The notes: generated by a model not told the origin, from the letters alone. Positions 8,865 through 17,814 are shown, counted from the stretch's first letter. The stretch is 64,000 bases of DNA from Streptosporangium saharense (GCF_014203715.1 NZ_JACHJP010000002.1:930001-994000), one strand, 5' to 3'. Made by a program: numbers and translations.

Positions 8865-8882
8865 AGTGAACTTTAGTTCACT
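8865..8882. promoter_or_regulatory. Palindromic operator between CoA-transferase and IclR genes
   Basis: AGTGAAC-TTTA-GTTCACT is a perfect inverted repeat with 7-base arms and a 4-base spacer, in the divergent region between the CoA-transferase operon and the tandem IclR gene. A partial copy of the arm (GAGTGTTCGCTGAGTG) adjoins it at 8853-8868. Position and symmetry suggest the binding site of the neighbouring IclR protein. It would control both directions. Confidence 0.65.
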
Positions 8883-8951
8883 ATTGTGTGTCGAGTATGC
8901 GGGCCGGAGCAGTTCCTGTCAAAGTGCCTGCGACGGGCGAGGAGGACATCG

Positions 8952-10457
8952 ATGGAACCGGCCGGAACCCTGGAACGAGGGCTCGGGGTGCTGCGCGCGC
9001 TGACCGCGGAGCCGTGGCGGCGGACCCGCGCCACCGACCTGGTCCGCGCGACCGGCCTGGCCAGGTCGACTGTCGATCGCGTCCTGGCCACCCTCGTCCA
9101 CCTGGGCTATCTCAGGGCCGAGGAGCGCGAGGTGCTGCTCGCCCCGCGCCTGATGGAGCTCGGCGAGGCCTATCTCTCCTGCGCGGGCCTGCGCGATGCC
9201 CTCGCCCCGCACGCGGAACGGCTCGCCGCGGAGCTGGACGAGTCGGTCTCGCTCGCCGTACCGGACGGGGACGGGGTGCGTTTCTTCGGCCAGTTCTCCC
9301 GGCGGCGCGCCGTCTCCGTCTCCTTCCGGGTCGGGGACCTGCTGCCCGCCGACCGCTGCGCGGCGGGGCTCGCCCTCCACGATCCGGCCGCGCCGTGGGC
9401 CGAGGATGACCAGCTCATCGAGCCCGGCCTGATCGCGGTCTCGGTCCCCGTCAGGGACGCCGGGGGTAGGTCGGTCTGCGCGCTGAGCGTGGTCAGCCAC
9501 ACCAGCAGGCACACCATGGCCGGGCTGCGCGACCACGCCGTGACCCGGCTGCGGGAGACGGCCGCCAGGATGGAGGCGGCTCTCGCCACGCCCCCGCCCG
9601 GCCTGTCCGCGCCGCCTGTCCCGGCCGTTGACGTCTCACGGCCCGCGAAGGAGGAGCTGGGCGCGGTCTATCTTCAGTCGCTCGCCCGGGGCCTGGCCGT
9701 GCTCGTGGCGCTCGGCACGATCCCCGGCGGGCTCTCCCCCGCCGACGTCGCCAGGGCGACCGGGCTGCCCAGGGCCACCGTGGGGCGGGCGCTGCAGACC
9801 CTGGAGCGGCTGGGATACGCCAGGACCGAGGGCCCCCGCGCCGTCCTGCTGCCCAGAGTCCTTGAGCTCGGCTACGCCCACCTGTCGGGGCTCACCTTCG
9901 GCGAGATCGTCCAGCCGCACCTGGCGGACCTGGCCGCCCAGGTCCACGAGTCGACGTCGGTCGCGGTGCTCGACGGCGACGACGTCGTCTACGTGGCCCG
10001 GGTGCCCACGACGAAGATCATGCGGGTGGACATCGTGGTCGGCACCCGCTTCCCCGCCTACGCCACCTCGATGGGCCGGGTGCTGCTGGCCGACCTGCCT
10101 CCCGAGCGGCTGGCCTCGATCTCCCTGCGCCCGCTGACCCCCGACACGGTCACCTCCCCCGCCGGGTTCGCCGCAGCCGTACGGCGTGCGGCCGAGGACG
10201 GTTACGCCCTGGTCGACCAGGAGCTTGAGGAGGGGGTGCGCTCCATCGCCGTCCCCGTGCGCGGCCGGGACGGACGGGTCGTCGCCGCCGTCAACGTCGC
10301 CACCCACGTCGACCGCGCCTCCCCCGCCGTCCTGGTCGAGAAGGTGCTGCCCCTGCTCACCGAGACCGCCGCCAGGATGGAGGCCGACCTGGCCTGCGCC
10401 AGGGTTCCCGCTCAGGTGCTGTCGAAGGTGGAGGGGCGGACGATGCCGTTCTCGTAG
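8952..10457 (+). CDS. Tandem double-module IclR-family regulator
   Basis: A 501-residue regulator made of two complete IclR modules. Module one: wHTH at about residues 5-70 (RATDLVRATGLARSTVDRVL) and an effector domain to about 210. Module two: wHTH at about 240-300 (SPADVARATGLPRATVGRAL) and an effector domain to about 495 ending in VRSIAVPVRGRDGRVVAAVN. ATG 8952 follows an ideal AGGAGG six bases upstream; an earlier GTG would lengthen it without benefit. Ordinary IclR proteins are about 250 residues, so this is a gene duplication and fusion. One chain could bind the nearby palindrome with two HTHs. Its 3' end overlaps the convergent response-regulator gene by 46 bases. Confidence 0.9.
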   Translation: MEPAGTLERGLGVLRALTAEPWRRTRATDLVRATGLARSTVDRVLATLVHLGYLRAEEREVLLAPRLMELGEAYLSCAGLRDALAPHAERLAAELDESVSLAVPDGDGVRFFGQFSRRRAVSVSFRVGDLLPADRCAAGLALHDPAAPWAEDDQLIEPGLIAVSVPVRDAGGRSVCALSVVSHTSRHTMAGLRDHAVTRLRETAARMEAALATPPPGLSAPPVPAVDVSRPAKEELGAVYLQSLARGLAVLVALGTIPGGLSPADVARATGLPRATVGRALQTLERLGYARTEGPRAVLLPRVLELGYAHLSGLTFGEIVQPHLADLAAQVHESTSVAVLDGDDVVYVARVPTTKIMRVDIVVGTRFPAYATSMGRVLLADLPPERLASISLRPLTPDTVTSPAGFAAAVRRAAEDGYALVDQELEEGVRSIAVPVRGRDGRVVAAVNVATHVDRASPAVLVEKVLPLLTETAARMEADLACARVPAQVLSKVEGRTMPFS

Positions 10458-11086
10458 GCGAAGACCACGACCTGCGCGCGGCTGCGCAGCCCGAGCTTCA
10501 GCAGGACGCGGCTGAGGTGCGTCTTCACGGTCGCCTCTGCCAGGTGCAGCGCCACGGCGGCCTCGGCGTTGGACAGCCCGCGCGCCACCTGGACCAGCAC
10601 CTCGTACTCCCGGGAGGTCAGCTCCGCCAGCCGTTCGTCACGCTCGGGCGCGCCCGGGGTGAGCTGGGAGGCGAACCTCTCCAGCAGGCGGCGGGTGACC
10701 CTCGGGGACAGTACGGCCTCGCCCGCCGCGACGTTGCGGATGGCCGACAGCAACTCCACAGGGCGGGTGTTCTTCGGCAGGAAGCCCGCGGCCCCGGCCT
10801 TCAGCCCGGCGAAGGCGTACTCGTCCAGGTCGAAGGTGGTCAGGATCAGCACGCGTGAGCGGGGGCAGTCCCTGACGATCCTGCGGGTGGCCTCGATGCC
10901 GTCGAGACCGGGCATGCGCACGTCCATCAGCACCACGTCGGGACGCAGCCGCCTGGCCATCGCGGCGGCCTCCTCGCCCTCACCCGCCTCACCGGCCACC
11001 TCCATGTCCGGTTCGGCCTCCAGGACCATGCGGAAGGCCAGGCGCAGCAGCGACTCGTCGTCGGCGATCAGCAGCCGGATCGTCAC
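10412..11086 (-). CDS. NarL/FixJ-type response regulator
   Basis: A 224-residue two-component regulator. Receiver domain at residues 1-120 with acidic Asp9-Asp10, phospho-acceptor Asp55 in VVLMDVRMPG and Lys105 in LPKN. LuxR-type HTH at about 155-215 (LTSREYEVLVQVARGLSNAE and ATVKTHLSRVLLKLGLRSR). It starts at ATG 11086, overlapping the sensor kinase stop by four bases, so the pair is coupled. Its last 46 bases are antisense to the end of the tandem IclR gene. The target is unknown. It is the only NarL-family regulator in the window and could in principle act on the hypoxia genes, but nothing in the sequence proves this. Confidence 0.93.
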   Translation of the reverse strand: MTIRLLIADDESLLRLAFRMVLEAEPDMEVAGEAGEGEEAAAMARRLRPDVVLMDVRMPGLDGIEATRRIVRDCPRSRVLILTTFDLDEYAFAGLKAGAAGFLPKNTRPVELLSAIRNVAAGEAVLSPRVTRRLLERFASQLTPGAPERDERLAELTSREYEVLVQVARGLSNAEAAVALHLAEATVKTHLSRVLLKLGLRSRAQVVVFAYENGIVRPSTFDST

Positions 11087-12273
11087 GGCGTCTCCTCACC
11101 GTCCAGGTTCAGGCTCGCCGCCACCCGCCAGCCTCCGCCGCGCGCGGGCCCGGCGTCCAGGGTCCCGTCGTGTACGGCGACGCGCTCGCGCATCCCGGTC
11201 AGGCCCCGCCCCGGACTCGCCTTGGCCGTACGGTCGGGGCGTCCGGGGCGGCCGTCGTCGGTGACCTCCACCTCGGCGCGGCGCGGGGTCAGGTGGACGC
11301 GCACCTCGGCCCTCGCGCCCGGCGCGTGCCTGAGCGTGTTCGTCAGCGCCTCCTGGGCCAGCCGGTAGATGGTGAGCTGGGCGGCGGCGGGGACCAGCTC
11401 GGGGTCACCGGCCACCCGCAGGCGGGTCGGCAGCCCGGCCGCGCGCATCCGGTCGGCCAGCGGGCCGAGTTGGGCGATCCCCGGCGCCGGGTGGAGCGGG
11501 GCGTCGCCGGGTTCGTCCGCGCTGAGTCCACTGGGGCCCTCCGCGTTGAGGGAGCGGCGCATGTCCTCAAGGGCCCGCCGTCCGATGTCGGCGACCTGCT
11601 CCATCACGTCGGCCGCCCGTTCGGGGGCGCGGTGCCGTACGTGGGCGGCGCTGTCGGCCAGGGCCACCATGACCGACAGGTTGTGGGTGACGATGTCGTG
11701 CATGTCGCGGGTCATTCTGGCGCGCTCCTCGGCGACCGCGAGCCGCGCCCGCTGCTCCCTGTCGTGCTCCAGCGAGGCGACGTGGGCCAGTCGCGCCCGG
11801 GTCCACAGGCCCGTGGTGAGGGCCGCGGCGGCCATCGCGGTCAGCGCGGCCACCGAGAACGGGAACTGGCCAGGTGGCGCCCAGCGCGCCGCGGCCAGCA
11901 CCACCCCGGCCTCCAGGGCGAGGGCCGCCGCCAGCGCGGGGCGCAACGGGCGGTGGGCGCCGACGGTGTAGAGGGCGACCAGCAGCGCGGCGTCCGCGGG
12001 AAGCTGCACGTCGGCGGCCCACTGGACCGCCGCCGCGGCACCGACGACGCAGAAGACCGTCAGCGGCGCGCGGCGCCGCCACACCAGCGGCATTGTCAGG
12101 GCCACCTGGAGCAGCAACGGCCCCGGCTCTCCCCGTGGCAGCACCTGACCCGGCCCGAGCGTGACGAGAAAGATCACGGCCGCCAGCAACGCGTCCACGG
12201 GCAGGGGCGACCACCGGGCCAGACCCATGAGCCCGGCCGCCGGGCGGTCATCGCGGCGCCTCACGCCGCTCAT
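11083..12273 (-). CDS. DesK-type sensor histidine kinase
   Basis: A histidine kinase of roughly 380-412 residues. The N-terminal half holds about five membrane helices with almost no extracellular loops, typical of actinobacterial intramembrane-sensing kinases. The HisKA_3 dimerisation box reads ERARMTRDMHDIVTHNLSVM with the phospho-accepting His in DMHDIV. The HATPase domain has QEALTNTLRHA and GRGLTGMRERV. It overlaps the response regulator start by four bases. The start is unclear: GTG 12321, ATG 12273 and ATG 12228 are all in frame without good Shine-Dalgarno sequences. The longer versions would be encoded partly by a 48-base tandem repeat, so the later starts are favoured. Confidence 0.88.
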   Translation of the reverse strand: MSGVRRRDDRPAAGLMGLARWSPLPVDALLAAVIFLVTLGPGQVLPRGEPGPLLLQVALTMPLVWRRRAPLTVFCVVGAAAAVQWAADVQLPADAALLVALYTVGAHRPLRPALAAALALEAGVVLAAARWAPPGQFPFSVAALTAMAAAALTTGLWTRARLAHVASLEHDREQRARLAVAEERARMTRDMHDIVTHNLSVMVALADSAAHVRHRAPERAADVMEQVADIGRRALEDMRRSLNAEGPSGLSADEPGDAPLHPAPGIAQLGPLADRMRAAGLPTRLRVAGDPELVPAAAQLTIYRLAQEALTNTLRHAPGARAEVRVHLTPRRAEVEVTDDGRPGRPDRTAKASPGRGLTGMRERVAVHDGTLDAGPARGGGWRVAASLNLDGEETP

Positions 12274-12409
12274 CACGCGGTACCCGCCGCCCGGGTGATC
12301 GCCTCGCCCCATGCCGCTCACCGCGCGGTGCCCGCCGTGCCGATGGCCGCCTCGTTTCGTACCGCTCGTCGCGCGATACCCGTCATACCGACGCCCTCGC
12401 CGCCCCGGC
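12266..12409. repeat. Degenerate 48-base tandem repeat, three copies
   Basis: Copies begin with CCGCTC at 12266, 12314 and 12362, spaced exactly 48 bases apart. Each continues with a CGCG(G/A)T(A/G)CCCG block, a GATC/GATG-rich middle and GCCTCG. A related half copy starts at 12421. The array covers the 5' end of the sensor kinase gene and the region before it. Read on the minus strand in the kinase frame it gives a 16-residue unit like MSGxxRxDxRPxxG. It does not resemble a CRISPR. Confidence 0.6.
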
Positions 12410-12630
12410 GACCGTTTCGACCGCTCAGCGCGCGGTGCCGGGTGGTCGGTTTCATGGGGTTCACCCTAGTTGGCCTGCGGGTTCGCTCCCCATCCTTCTC
12501 AGGGATGAGCGTTTCGGCGCCTCACCCGAAAGTCGCAGGTGTGGATCAGCCGTATGCCGCTGGGCCGGGGCCGTACGGCGCTGGCAGCCTCGTCGGGCAC
12601 AGGAATTCACAGCTCACGAGGAGTCCCACC

Positions 12631-13866
12631 ATGTCCTTCGGAAAGATCACCGCGGCGGTCGCCGGGCTGGCGCTGGCCGTCGTCACCGTGAACACCGTGG
12701 CCGCCCCGGCCTCCGCCCAGCGGGCCTCCGGGGGGAGCGGCGTCACGGTGACCCTGCCCGCGCCCGCCGGGCCGTACGGCGTCGGCACCTTCGCGGTGCG
12801 GCTGGTCGACCGGTCGCGTCCCGACCCGCTGGTCAAGAAGAAGCCCTACCGGGAGCTGATGGTCAGCCTGTGGTACCCGGCCAAGCAGAGCGGTCAGACG
12901 GCCCCGCACATGGCGCCGCTGGCCGCGGCCGACTGGGACCGTCACTCCGCGCCGCCCATGGGCATCCCGAAGGGCGCTGTCGACTGGGCCGCGACGCCCA
13001 CCCACGCCCGGCTCGGCGCGCCGGTCGATCCCCGGGCGGGCAAGCTGCCCGTCGTGCTGTTCGGCTCGGGGGACGGCGGGCCGCGCACGCTCGGCACCGC
13101 CGTGGTTGAGGACCTGGCCTCCCAGGGGTATCTGGTCGTCACCGTGGACCACACCTACGAGGCCGACCAGGTGGAGTTCCCGGGTGGGCGGGTCGTGCGC
13201 GCCCTGCCGCTGCCCGCGAAGCTGACCCCGCGCGTCATCGCCAGGCTGCTCGACCGGCACTCACGGGCACGCCTCGCGGACATGCGGTTCGTCCTGGACC
13301 GGATCACCGCCCTGGGACGCGGCGGCGACCTCGACAACACCGGGGAAAAGAGCACGCGGCTGCCCGAGGGGCTGCGTGGCGCGCCCGACCTGACCCGGAT
13401 CGGGGCGCTCGGCCAGTCTCTCGGCGGGTCGGTGGCGGCGCAGCTCGTCCACGACGACCCGCGCGTGGACGCGGGTGTCAACCTCGACGGCGGCTACGTC
13501 GGCCCGGTCGCGAAGAGCGGCGTGGCGAGGCCGTTCCTGCAGCTCGCGGCCGAGACGCACACCCGGGAGAGCGAGCCGAGCTGGAAGACCTTCTGGAACG
13601 CCTCGACCGGCTGGAAGCGGGAGCTGCGGTTCAAGGGGGCGGCGCACGGCTCGTTCACCGACCTGCAGGCGCTGCTGCCGAAGATCGCGGAGACGGTGCC
13701 GAAGGTGCCCGTCGCCGACTTCGTCGGCACGATCGATCCGGTCAGGTCCGTCTCCGCCCAGCGGGCCTACGTCACGGCCTTCTTCGACCTGCACCTGCGC
13801 AAGAGGACGACCCCGCTGTTCGAGGCCCCCGACGCCCGCTTCCCCGAGGTGTCCATCATCCCCTGA
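12631..13866 (+). CDS. Secreted alpha/beta hydrolase (PAF-acetylhydrolase/lipase-like)
   Basis: A 411-residue exported hydrolase. ATG 12631 follows GAGGAG with seven bases between. The Sec signal peptide covers residues 1 to about 29 and ends VAAPASA. The fold starts with LMVSLWYPA, typical of platelet-activating-factor acetylhydrolase isoform II and related plant-type lipases. The nucleophile elbow is GQSLGGS, and a late His in KGAAHGSFTD completes the triad. VVLFGSGDGG marks the oxyanion region where family members usually have SHGxGG. Substrate is probably an ester or phospholipid outside the cell. It stands alone: the divergent kinase lies upstream and a convergent gene ends seven bases beyond its stop. 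Confidence 0.85.
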   Translation: MSFGKITAAVAGLALAVVTVNTVAAPASAQRASGGSGVTVTLPAPAGPYGVGTFAVRLVDRSRPDPLVKKKPYRELMVSLWYPAKQSGQTAPHMAPLAAADWDRHSAPPMGIPKGAVDWAATPTHARLGAPVDPRAGKLPVVLFGSGDGGPRTLGTAVVEDLASQGYLVVTVDHTYEADQVEFPGGRVVRALPLPAKLTPRVIARLLDRHSRARLADMRFVLDRITALGRGGDLDNTGEKSTRLPEGLRGAPDLTRIGALGQSLGGSVAAQLVHDDPRVDAGVNLDGGYVGPVAKSGVARPFLQLAAETHTRESEPSWKTFWNASTGWKRELRFKGAAHGSFTDLQALLPKIAETVPKVPVADFVGTIDPVRSVSAQRAYVTAFFDLHLRKRTTPLFEAPDARFPEVSIIP

Positions 13867-13872
13867 CGCCCG

Positions 13873-14769
13873 TCACAGGCCGCTCAGGTCGGGCGCCGGG
13901 GTGACGGCCCGCAGGACGGCGGACAGGGCGGTGCGCAGGTCGCCGACGGTCTCCTCGGGCAGGTCGAGGTGGATCTCGAAGGCGGTCTCGGTCTCCAGCG
14001 TGTCGGCCGTGCGCGGGGACAGCTCCAGCCGGAGCGTCCGGTCGTCCAGAGTGACCGCCCGCAGGCCCTCCCCGCTGCCGCGCATGCCGTGGCGCGACAT
14101 CCAGAAGGTCTTCCTGTGGTGGGAGAACAGCAGGTGCCCCGCCTGTGGGTCTCCCGGCCTCTCCAGCAGGAAGACCGTCGGCTGGCCGTACTCCCAGGAG
14201 TGCTCGAAGGCGCGGGCCGTCATGGTGGCCTCGGGGAGGTAGGACAGCTCGCCGGTGATCGGCAGGGAGGGCGGCGGGGGTTCGTTACGGCGCCAGCGGT
14301 CGTAGTCGCCGCCGTAGGAGACGGGGAGCCCGAGGGGCGGAGCGGTCGGCAGCGCGTCCAGCAGCCAGCCGGGCGGCTCGTCGCGGGGGAACAGGGTCAG
14401 CTCCGTCAGCGCCGCCTCCGCGGGCACGTGCTCGAAGGGCCTCACGTGGGGGTCGACCTGGCCGGTGTAGCCCCTGCTGCCCGGGACGAACGCCAGCTCG
14501 CAGGTGAGCCAGGTGCCCTCCCCCGCCCGGTGGGACAGCTCACGCAGCCGCTGGAACGGCGTGGCGAGATCCTCGGCGAGGTCATCCGTGGTGATCTCGT
14601 GGCCGTCGCGCAGGACGGTGGTCCGCGTGTGCGCGCCGACCTGGGCGTGGCGGGCGACGAGCCGTGACCAGCCGGGTTCGGCGGCGGCGCGGACGAGGTC
14701 GCCGACCGCCGCCCGCATGCCGCGCCCCTCCTCGTGCCGGGAGCGCCAGTGTTCGGATCCCATGATCAT
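13873..14769 (-). CDS. Hypothetical protein coupled to the DUF6493-like gene
   Basis: A 298-residue protein I do not recognise. It starts at ATG 14769, overlapping the previous stop by four bases (ATGA), so it is translated with the 868-residue protein before it. Visible features: no signal peptide or membrane segment, many Trp and acidic residues, a Pro-rich stretch RRNEPPPPSLPITGELSYLP in the middle, and a C-terminal DDRTLRLELSPRTADTLETE beta-rich part that looks like a compact domain. Tight coupling suggests that the two proteins work as a pair. Its stop is seven bases from the convergent hydrolase gene, with no obvious terminator between them. Confidence 0.7.
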   Translation of the reverse strand: MIMGSEHWRSRHEEGRGMRAAVGDLVRAAAEPGWSRLVARHAQVGAHTRTTVLRDGHEITTDDLAEDLATPFQRLRELSHRAGEGTWLTCELAFVPGSRGYTGQVDPHVRPFEHVPAEAALTELTLFPRDEPPGWLLDALPTAPPLGLPVSYGGDYDRWRRNEPPPPSLPITGELSYLPEATMTARAFEHSWEYGQPTVFLLERPGDPQAGHLLFSHHRKTFWMSRHGMRGSGEGLRAVTLDDRTLRLELSPRTADTLETETAFEIHLDLPEETVGDLRTALSAVLRAVTPAPDLSGL

Positions 14770-17372
14770 TCCTTCTCGGCGGGGCCGACGGTGAGCAGGT
14801 CGTGCAGGGCTCGGACCTCGCGGAGCAGGCCGCTGCCGCCCCTGCGGGCCGCCAGGTCGCGCACCTCGGGGATCTCGCCGCGCGCGCCGCACCATCCGGC
14901 GACCGTGGCGGCGAGCGTGACGAACCCGGCCAGACCGGTGCGCGAGCGCTCGCCGGGGGCGGGCAGCAGCGTGGGCAGCGCGGCGGCGGCGATCCGCCAC
15001 ACGCTCTCGTGGGCGCCCAGCCTGGCCGCCGTGTCGAGCGTGGCGGTCAGGTCGGCCACCTTGATCCGGCCCGCGGCCACCAGGACCCCGGCCTGACTGC
15101 CGATCTCGGCGACGGGCAGCCCGTCCCGCGCGGCGGCCTCGACGAGCACGTCGGCCGCCTCCGACGTGCGAGGATCGCCGAGGGTCCGGGCGAGCACGGT
15201 GGAGAAGGCCTCCCCCACCGGCCCCTCCGCCCTGACGAGGTCACGGGCCTGCTCAAGCCTGACGGTCCTGGTGCCCCAGGAGCCCACGAGCGCGTACGGC
15301 ACGAGGTGCGCGGCGGCGACCTCGCGGTGCGAGGGCAGCGTCGAGGGCCACCAGTCCAGGTGGCCGTCCCCGTCCCGGCGCCGGGAGGCGCGGAACATCA
15401 GGTCGGCCAGCGGCAGGCCGGTGGTCGCGGCCGTGATCACCGGCGTCGGGCCCGGCTCGCCCTGCTCCCGCGGCCGGTCGAACGTGACCTCGGCCTCGGG
15501 GCGGGTCCACGCGGCGAGGATGGCGCCCGCGGGGGATGTCAGCCTGGCCGCCCGGGCCGCGGCCTCGGAGTCCGGGTCGCGGGGCAGCCGCAGCAGCGCC
15601 TGCTGCAGGTCGGCGGCGAGCGGTCTGGCCCCGGCGGCCTCGACGACCTCCATCCGCCTGACCAGCTCGGCCGCCGCCACGTGTCCCGTGTCGTGCGTCG
15701 GCGTGGCCAGCAGCAGCGGCGGCAGGGTGTTCTCCCCTACGGCCAGCATGACCTCGGCCGCGCGGTGCAGCAGGAGGCGGTGCGGAGCGGGCAGGTCCGT
15801 CGAGGGCATGAGGGTCCGGCAGAAGCCTTTGCCCGAGGCGGCCGTGACCAGCGCGCGGACGGCACCCCAGAGCCACTGGTCGGTCCGCTCCCAGGTCTCC
15901 CCCTGGTGGGGCCAGGCGGACTCGCCGAACAGCCAGGGCGGCCGGCTCGCCCGCCGTTCCCAGGTCTCCCCCCGGCTCGGCCAGATAGAGTCGCCGAGCA
16001 GCCAGGGGCGCAGCGCCGCCGTCACCGCCTCCCGGTCCTTGACGACGAGGGTGACGAACCCGGCGAGCAGCCGTTCCCACGACTGCCAGGAGTCGTCCCG
16101 CCATTCCAGCAGGTCGGCCAGCTCCCCGGCGGAGGCGGGCGGGGGCTGCAGGGCGCGGGAACGTTCCCGTGGCTCGGGCAGCGGCGGCGGCGCGAACACC
16201 GCGAACACGGGGGCCTCGCCGTCGCCGGGGGTGTCCCCGAGCGCGGCGACGGCCCGTTCCGCCAGGTGGGGGGCGAGCTGGGCCGCCGCCTCGCGCACGA
16301 CGGCGCGTCCCTCCTCGCCCATGGCGGCGGCGTGGGCCAGGGCCAGCTCGACGGCCTTGACCTGGATCTCGACGGACTCGGCGGCGAAGGCGCGGGCGAG
16401 CGGCGCGGCGATCACGGCGGCCAGGGCGGGGTCGCGCCGTACGGAACGGTCGAGCCACGCCAGCCCGGCGCGCACCAGCGTGCGCTCCTGGCGGAACAGC
16501 AGGCAGTCCCACGCCTCGGCGAGGTCGGCGGCGGCGAGGTCGCACCCGCGCAGGCGCCGTACGGCGAGCGTGGCGACCGGTCCTGGGGAGGCTGCGAGCA
16601 GGCGCAGGTAGTCGTCAGCGTGGCGGGCGGCCTCCTCGGGCGAGGGGTCGAGCGCCTCGTGCAGGTTGACGAAGAAGCGCAGGTCGTTCGCCGTGCCGCC
16701 GAGCAGGAAGCGGCGCAGGCAGCCCTCGACCAGGGTCTCACGCTCCACCCTGCCGGTCTCGGCGAGGCCGGTCAGCGCGGCCAGCCAGCCCTCGCGCGGG
16801 TTCCGCTCGCCCCGCAGGGCCCGGCCGACGCCCTGGGCCTCGAAGAGGCGGGGCAGCAGGTGGCCGAGCAGCGGGTCGGCGGCCAGGCGTGCCGGGCGGC
16901 GGCTCACCCAGCCCGCGGCCAGCGGGTCGTGCGCCGGTGGCTCGACGCCGGTCTCGCGCAGCAGGGTCAGGGCGAGCGTCATGCCCCGGTCGTCGGCGGC
17001 GCGGGTGCGCAGCGCGAGCCGTTCCGCCAGGTCGGCGCGCCAGGCGGCGGGCCGGTCGGCGATCACCGCGAGGACGAGGTTCACGTCGTTGTCGGGACCC
17101 GCCCACTGCGGGGCGAAGTCGCGCCGGTAGAGCCAGGAGGCGACGGCCGCGGCGCCGCCGAGGGTGCCCGCGCCCGCGACCCGCAGCGCGCTTCCACGGC
17201 GGACCAGGGAGTCGTCCCACCGGTCGGAGCGGCCCCGCAGCTCCTTCAGCAGGCCGGGCAGCCGGGACGCGACCTCCTTGCGGGCCGCCGCGTCCAGCGT
17301 CGTGATCCGCCCGGCGATCCGGTCGGCGCGTCTTTCCTCGACCAGTTTCCTGATCTCTTCCCAGTGATCCAC
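14766..17372 (-). CDS. Large helical-repeat protein, DUF6493-like
   Basis: About 868 residues, almost entirely alpha-helical, with repeated Leu-Ala-Arg rich helix pairs like a HEAT/ARM solenoid. The opening WEEIRKLVEERRADRIAG and the length resemble the actinobacterial DUF6493 family, which I recall being found near MoxR/VWA and SWIM proteins; no such genes are here. A local duplication at about residues 465-505 repeats WLxGxSxWPxxGExWERR twice and a third looser time. No catalytic motif, signal peptide or membrane helix is seen. Start is uncertain: GTG 17372 gives the cleanest N terminus, while an upstream in-frame start at 17438 is possible. It is coupled to the next gene by an ATGA overlap. 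Confidence 0.7.
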   Translation of the reverse strand: MDHWEEIRKLVEERRADRIAGRITTLDAAARKEVASRLPGLLKELRGRSDRWDDSLVRRGSALRVAGAGTLGGAAAVASWLYRRDFAPQWAGPDNDVNLVLAVIADRPAAWRADLAERLALRTRAADDRGMTLALTLLRETGVEPPAHDPLAAGWVSRRPARLAADPLLGHLLPRLFEAQGVGRALRGERNPREGWLAALTGLAETGRVERETLVEGCLRRFLLGGTANDLRFFVNLHEALDPSPEEAARHADDYLRLLAASPGPVATLAVRRLRGCDLAAADLAEAWDCLLFRQERTLVRAGLAWLDRSVRRDPALAAVIAAPLARAFAAESVEIQVKAVELALAHAAAMGEEGRAVVREAAAQLAPHLAERAVAALGDTPGDGEAPVFAVFAPPPLPEPRERSRALQPPPASAGELADLLEWRDDSWQSWERLLAGFVTLVVKDREAVTAALRPWLLGDSIWPSRGETWERRASRPPWLFGESAWPHQGETWERTDQWLWGAVRALVTAASGKGFCRTLMPSTDLPAPHRLLLHRAAEVMLAVGENTLPPLLLATPTHDTGHVAAAELVRRMEVVEAAGARPLAADLQQALLRLPRDPDSEAAARAARLTSPAGAILAAWTRPEAEVTFDRPREQGEPGPTPVITAATTGLPLADLMFRASRRRDGDGHLDWWPSTLPSHREVAAAHLVPYALVGSWGTRTVRLEQARDLVRAEGPVGEAFSTVLARTLGDPRTSEAADVLVEAAARDGLPVAEIGSQAGVLVAAGRIKVADLTATLDTAARLGAHESVWRIAAAALPTLLPAPGERSRTGLAGFVTLAATVAGWCGARGEIPEVRDLAARRGGSGLLREVRALHDLLTVGPAEKE

Positions 17373-17559
17373 GGCGGGGACACTAGCCAGCCCCACCGAC
17401 ACTTTCGCGCCCGGGCCACCCGCCCCCGCCGGAACCACCGGAACCGTCTGACAAAAACACCAAATGCCTCTTTACACGCTTCTCCCTATGGAAGGGCTTA
17501 AAAGGCTATAAGTGCTGGTTAAGCGCCATATATGTGCGTCTTTTTCGGGCGGCGTGGTG

Positions 17560-17575
17560 TGTGATTTCTATCACA
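17560..17575. promoter_or_regulatory. Crp/Fnr-family binding palindrome
   Basis: TGTGA-TTTCTA-TCACA is an exact match to the Crp consensus (5-base arms, 6-base spacer). It lies 188 bases upstream of the DUF6493-like gene start and about 385 bases upstream of the small secreted-protein gene on the other strand. Actinobacterial Crp/GlxR proteins bind this pattern. Which gene it controls cannot be told. Confidence 0.6.
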
Positions 17576-17814
17576 TGACGCCCGCCGTACCGGGGAAAAG
17601 GACGGTGGACGGAGGCCGTCGGGGGAATCACCGGGGAAATGGGCGGCGACAAAGAGGGGGAAGAAGGTGAACAACCGTTGCCCTTCGGGGGGAACTCCCA
17701 GGGGGTATGGGGCCGCGAAACGCCGATAGAGATGAGCAGACCTCGTCTTTTATCTCGGACAGTGCCCCACTTCCCCACCCGGACCCCGTTTCCTCCGAAC
17801 ATCCCGGACATTCT

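Noticed and set aside
12266..12450. CRISPR-like periodic repeat
   Set aside because: Units are degenerate, contiguous and coding-like, with no unique spacers and no cas genes.
11170..12600. Plus-strand frame that runs into the secreted hydrolase
   Set aside because: The real start of the hydrolase is ATG 12631 with ribosome-binding site and signal peptide; the upstream part is opposite the sensor kinase.
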